A stretch of DNA of 64,000 nucleotides from positions 1 through 64,000 of the forward strand of contig MCFH01000065.1 in assembly GCA_002104945.1 (NCBI GenBank), in the 5' to 3' direction. Both the position numbers and the translations under genes were made by a program. Positions within the stretch are counted from its first letter, which is position 1, and every line of letters starts with the position of its first letter. Below are positions 62,001 through 64,000 of this stretch, piece after piece. The stretch is from Piromyces finnis (lineage: Eukaryota; Neocallimastigomycota; Neocallimastigomycetes; Neocallimastigales; Neocallimastigaceae). Under the pieces are notes generated by a model. That model was not told where the DNA came from. It ran no database searches and saw only the letters and a program-made list of their open reading frames with translations.

Positions 62001-63090
62001 AAAAAAATTAAAATTAAAATTAATGATGAATCATTAATGAAAGTAATATTAGTAATAAATAATACCATAAGATAATACTCCTAGTGCACCCTCAAATATT
62101 ATTCAGGTGAAAAGAATTTTTTATAATTTTTATTCATAATAAATTAAATAATATTTGTGCGCCTATTGCTCCACTTCTTAATATTTACTTTAGAATTTCC
62201 ACTTTTCCAAATCCATGTAGTCCGAAAGTTCCAAAAAAAAATTTTAAAATGAAATTTTTTAAATAACGAAATAAAATTTTTAAAACATTTTTCAAAATTC
62301 AAATTTATTTTTAAAATTTTTTCATTTAAATCTTGGTAATAGGCATACCACTATCATTTACTAATATTACTGTTTTATGTGATCATTAGTGAATTACAGA
62401 ATTTAATAATATAGGACTTTCCTAATTTAATAAATTTAAACTAGATTACAACACAAAATGAAATATCATGTGACATAATGATAGACACATTTTATAAAAT
62501 AAACTTTGGGGAGAATAGTATGTTAAGATGTTAAAGGTAGCAAAACAAAATTTAATACGGTTTAAAAAAGCATAGAAGTAATGGAATATTACTGTTGATA
62601 AATTCTTAAATAATATTAAATCATTTAAATATAAACCATGTATTTAATATATTAAAGAAAAATAAAATCATGAAATGAACAATTGCATTTATTCTATAAA
62701 TATTTTATGCTATATATAAGAAATTATTAAAAATAAGTGAAGTTATTACTTTTATTGTGATGTTTATTTACTTATATGGTTTGCTTCATATAATAATACA
62801 TTGAAAAAGAGAAAATAAGATACACTGATTTTGACTATTGAGGTTTCGAAATTATAAATCTACTTCAGAAGGTAGAACACTTATAAACAATAATCTATTT
62901 TATTGAGTATTTAAAAGTATACTAGTGTGGCTTCATTTACTATTGAGGCTGAGCATAATGATTGTCCAAGAACTATACATATGGTCACGTGATATTTTTT
63001 AAAAGTATAGCCATGAACTAAAAGGGTTGAAAATATAATTTTAATTCAAAAATTGTGAGGAAACAATAATTAGTTAAAACATAGTAATTA
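62001..63090. other. AT-rich sequence, nothing recognised
   Basis: No open frame, repeat or RNA that I can support. Slightly less simple than other intergenic DNA, so it could be a decayed transposon. Confidence 0.5.
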
Positions 63091-63661
63091 ATATTTTTTA
63101 GTTTAATATTTAAAATATATTAAATTTACTTTCAATTTTTTTAATTTAAGTATTTTAAAAAGAACTTTAATTTTAAATATTTCAAATATTTTTAATATTT
63201 AAAATAATTATAAAGACTTTTTTAGAATAGTTTAATAATTTTAACATAGTTTTAAAAATAGATTTGTTTATATTTCAATAGGAAATATATTAAGAATAGC
63301 ATTGATAATATTAAATTAATTTATAGAAAATACATGGGCTTTATTCAATTTTGAGTTTACTCAAATTGAATTAAAAGTATAATGAATTAGTTTTAGTTTA
63401 GTTTTGTTATTTTATTATTTAATTAGATTAGTGTTGTTTATTTTATATTAAATATATGTTATTTAAATAGAATGATATATTAGAATATAATTATGAAAAA
63501 ATATAAATATATGTAATTTTTGTTTATTAAATTGATGTAATCGTTATTTTCAATTTTAATAATAAAATAATAATTTGTGATAAAAAATAATTATTTTTTA
63601 TTTTTGTGTTTAGTTGTTATATTGTTAAATATATAATCTGTTTTAATATTATTATTTTACA
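63091..63661 (+). repeat. Family F LTR, 3' part
   Basis: Parallels the 3' three quarters of 45474-46224 (for example TATTTCAATAGGAAATATAT and the end TATTTTACA). 5' part missing or strongly diverged. Confidence 0.75.
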
Positions 63662-64000
63662 ATAACTATTCAATGAAAAAACAATAAATTATGACCACTT
63701 TTTCTATTCTAGTTTAATATTGTGGCTTAAATTCTATATGGTATTTAGTTATCATGTGATTTTGGAATGGAAAAGTCTTAAAAAACGAGTGTAATTCATG
63801 AGGTAAAAAGTATTATATAGTCTTTTTATTCTATTCTATTTTTTTGAATAAATTTTGAACAAAATACCTCTTTTTTTTAACTTTTTAGAAAAAAGAATGT
63901 AAAGTAGCATGGCGTTATTAAATTTATGTAATAATTACAAGACGTATTATAAAGTAAATGTAATATGTAGTTAAATTTTGATTAAATTTAGCCACAATAT
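63662..64000. other. AT-rich sequence to the window end, nothing recognised
   Basis: No coding or repeat signal that I can support. Confidence 0.5.

Overview
The window looks like nuclear DNA from an anaerobic gut fungus (Neocallimastigomycota); I cannot fix the genus. The grounds are extreme A+T richness, long homopolymers and AT-rich microsatellites, short GT-AG introns, Asn/Lys-rich proteins, and above all a secreted CotH-type protein carrying CBM10-like fungal dockerin repeats, a Thr-rich linker and a C-terminal CBM1-like module, a combination typical of the cellulosome proteins of these fungi.

Left half (1-30 kb), low gene density: a decayed chitin-binding (CBM18/hevein-like) gene; a three-exon CotH/dockerin gene (3144-6652, 999 aa); a single-pass membrane protein with a 12-residue Tyr/Thr repeat (8031-9122, minus); a CRESS-DNA-virus-derived island with a nearly complete Rep ORF and a convergent capsid-like fragment (about 11.4-12.9 kb), lying among degraded secreted-protein genes; a frameshifted, Ser/Thr-rich locus (13.7-15.3 kb); a two-exon type I membrane protein (16945-18086, minus); a large empty AT-rich stretch with microsatellites; an eight-exon RSF1-like DDT/WHIM chromatin-factor gene ending in a huge disordered exon (22031-28191); and a small bacterial-type Nudix hydrolase (29344-29757, minus).

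Right half (30.5-64 kb), a nest of LTR retrotransposons whose order of insertion can be read from target-site duplications (TSDs). A Ty1/copia remnant (30.5-31.2 kb and 44.4-44.5 kb) was hit by Ty3/gypsy element 1 (31164-44396, TSD GTGGC). Element 1 was hit by a solo LTR inside its chromodomain (32035-32403, TSD ATATC) and by Ty3/gypsy element 3 inside the last bases of its 5' LTR (37354-44386, TSD ATTC; LTRs both 858 bp; gag and pol joined by a probable -1 frameshift site). A second host element, Ty3/gypsy element 4 (45099-60684, minus), is cut by element 2 (49049-55554, TSD TCTGC; LTRs both 439 bp; one intact 1476-aa Gag-Pol), by a solo LTR that itself holds another solo LTR (55642-57121 and 56023-56774), and in its 3' LTR by an inverted solo LTR that also holds another (45142-46502 and 45474-46224).

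The most unusual signals are the ambisense Rep/Cap viral fossil with a perfect palindrome at its edge, tRNA-like A-box/B-box modules inside the LTRs of elements 1 and 2, the TTTAAAT slippery site placed directly on the gag stop codon of element 3, and the RSF1-like gene with a textbook SUMO-interacting motif and a long NNxGN repeat. Spliced models were assembled by hand; similarity statements rest on recognised motifs, not on database searches.
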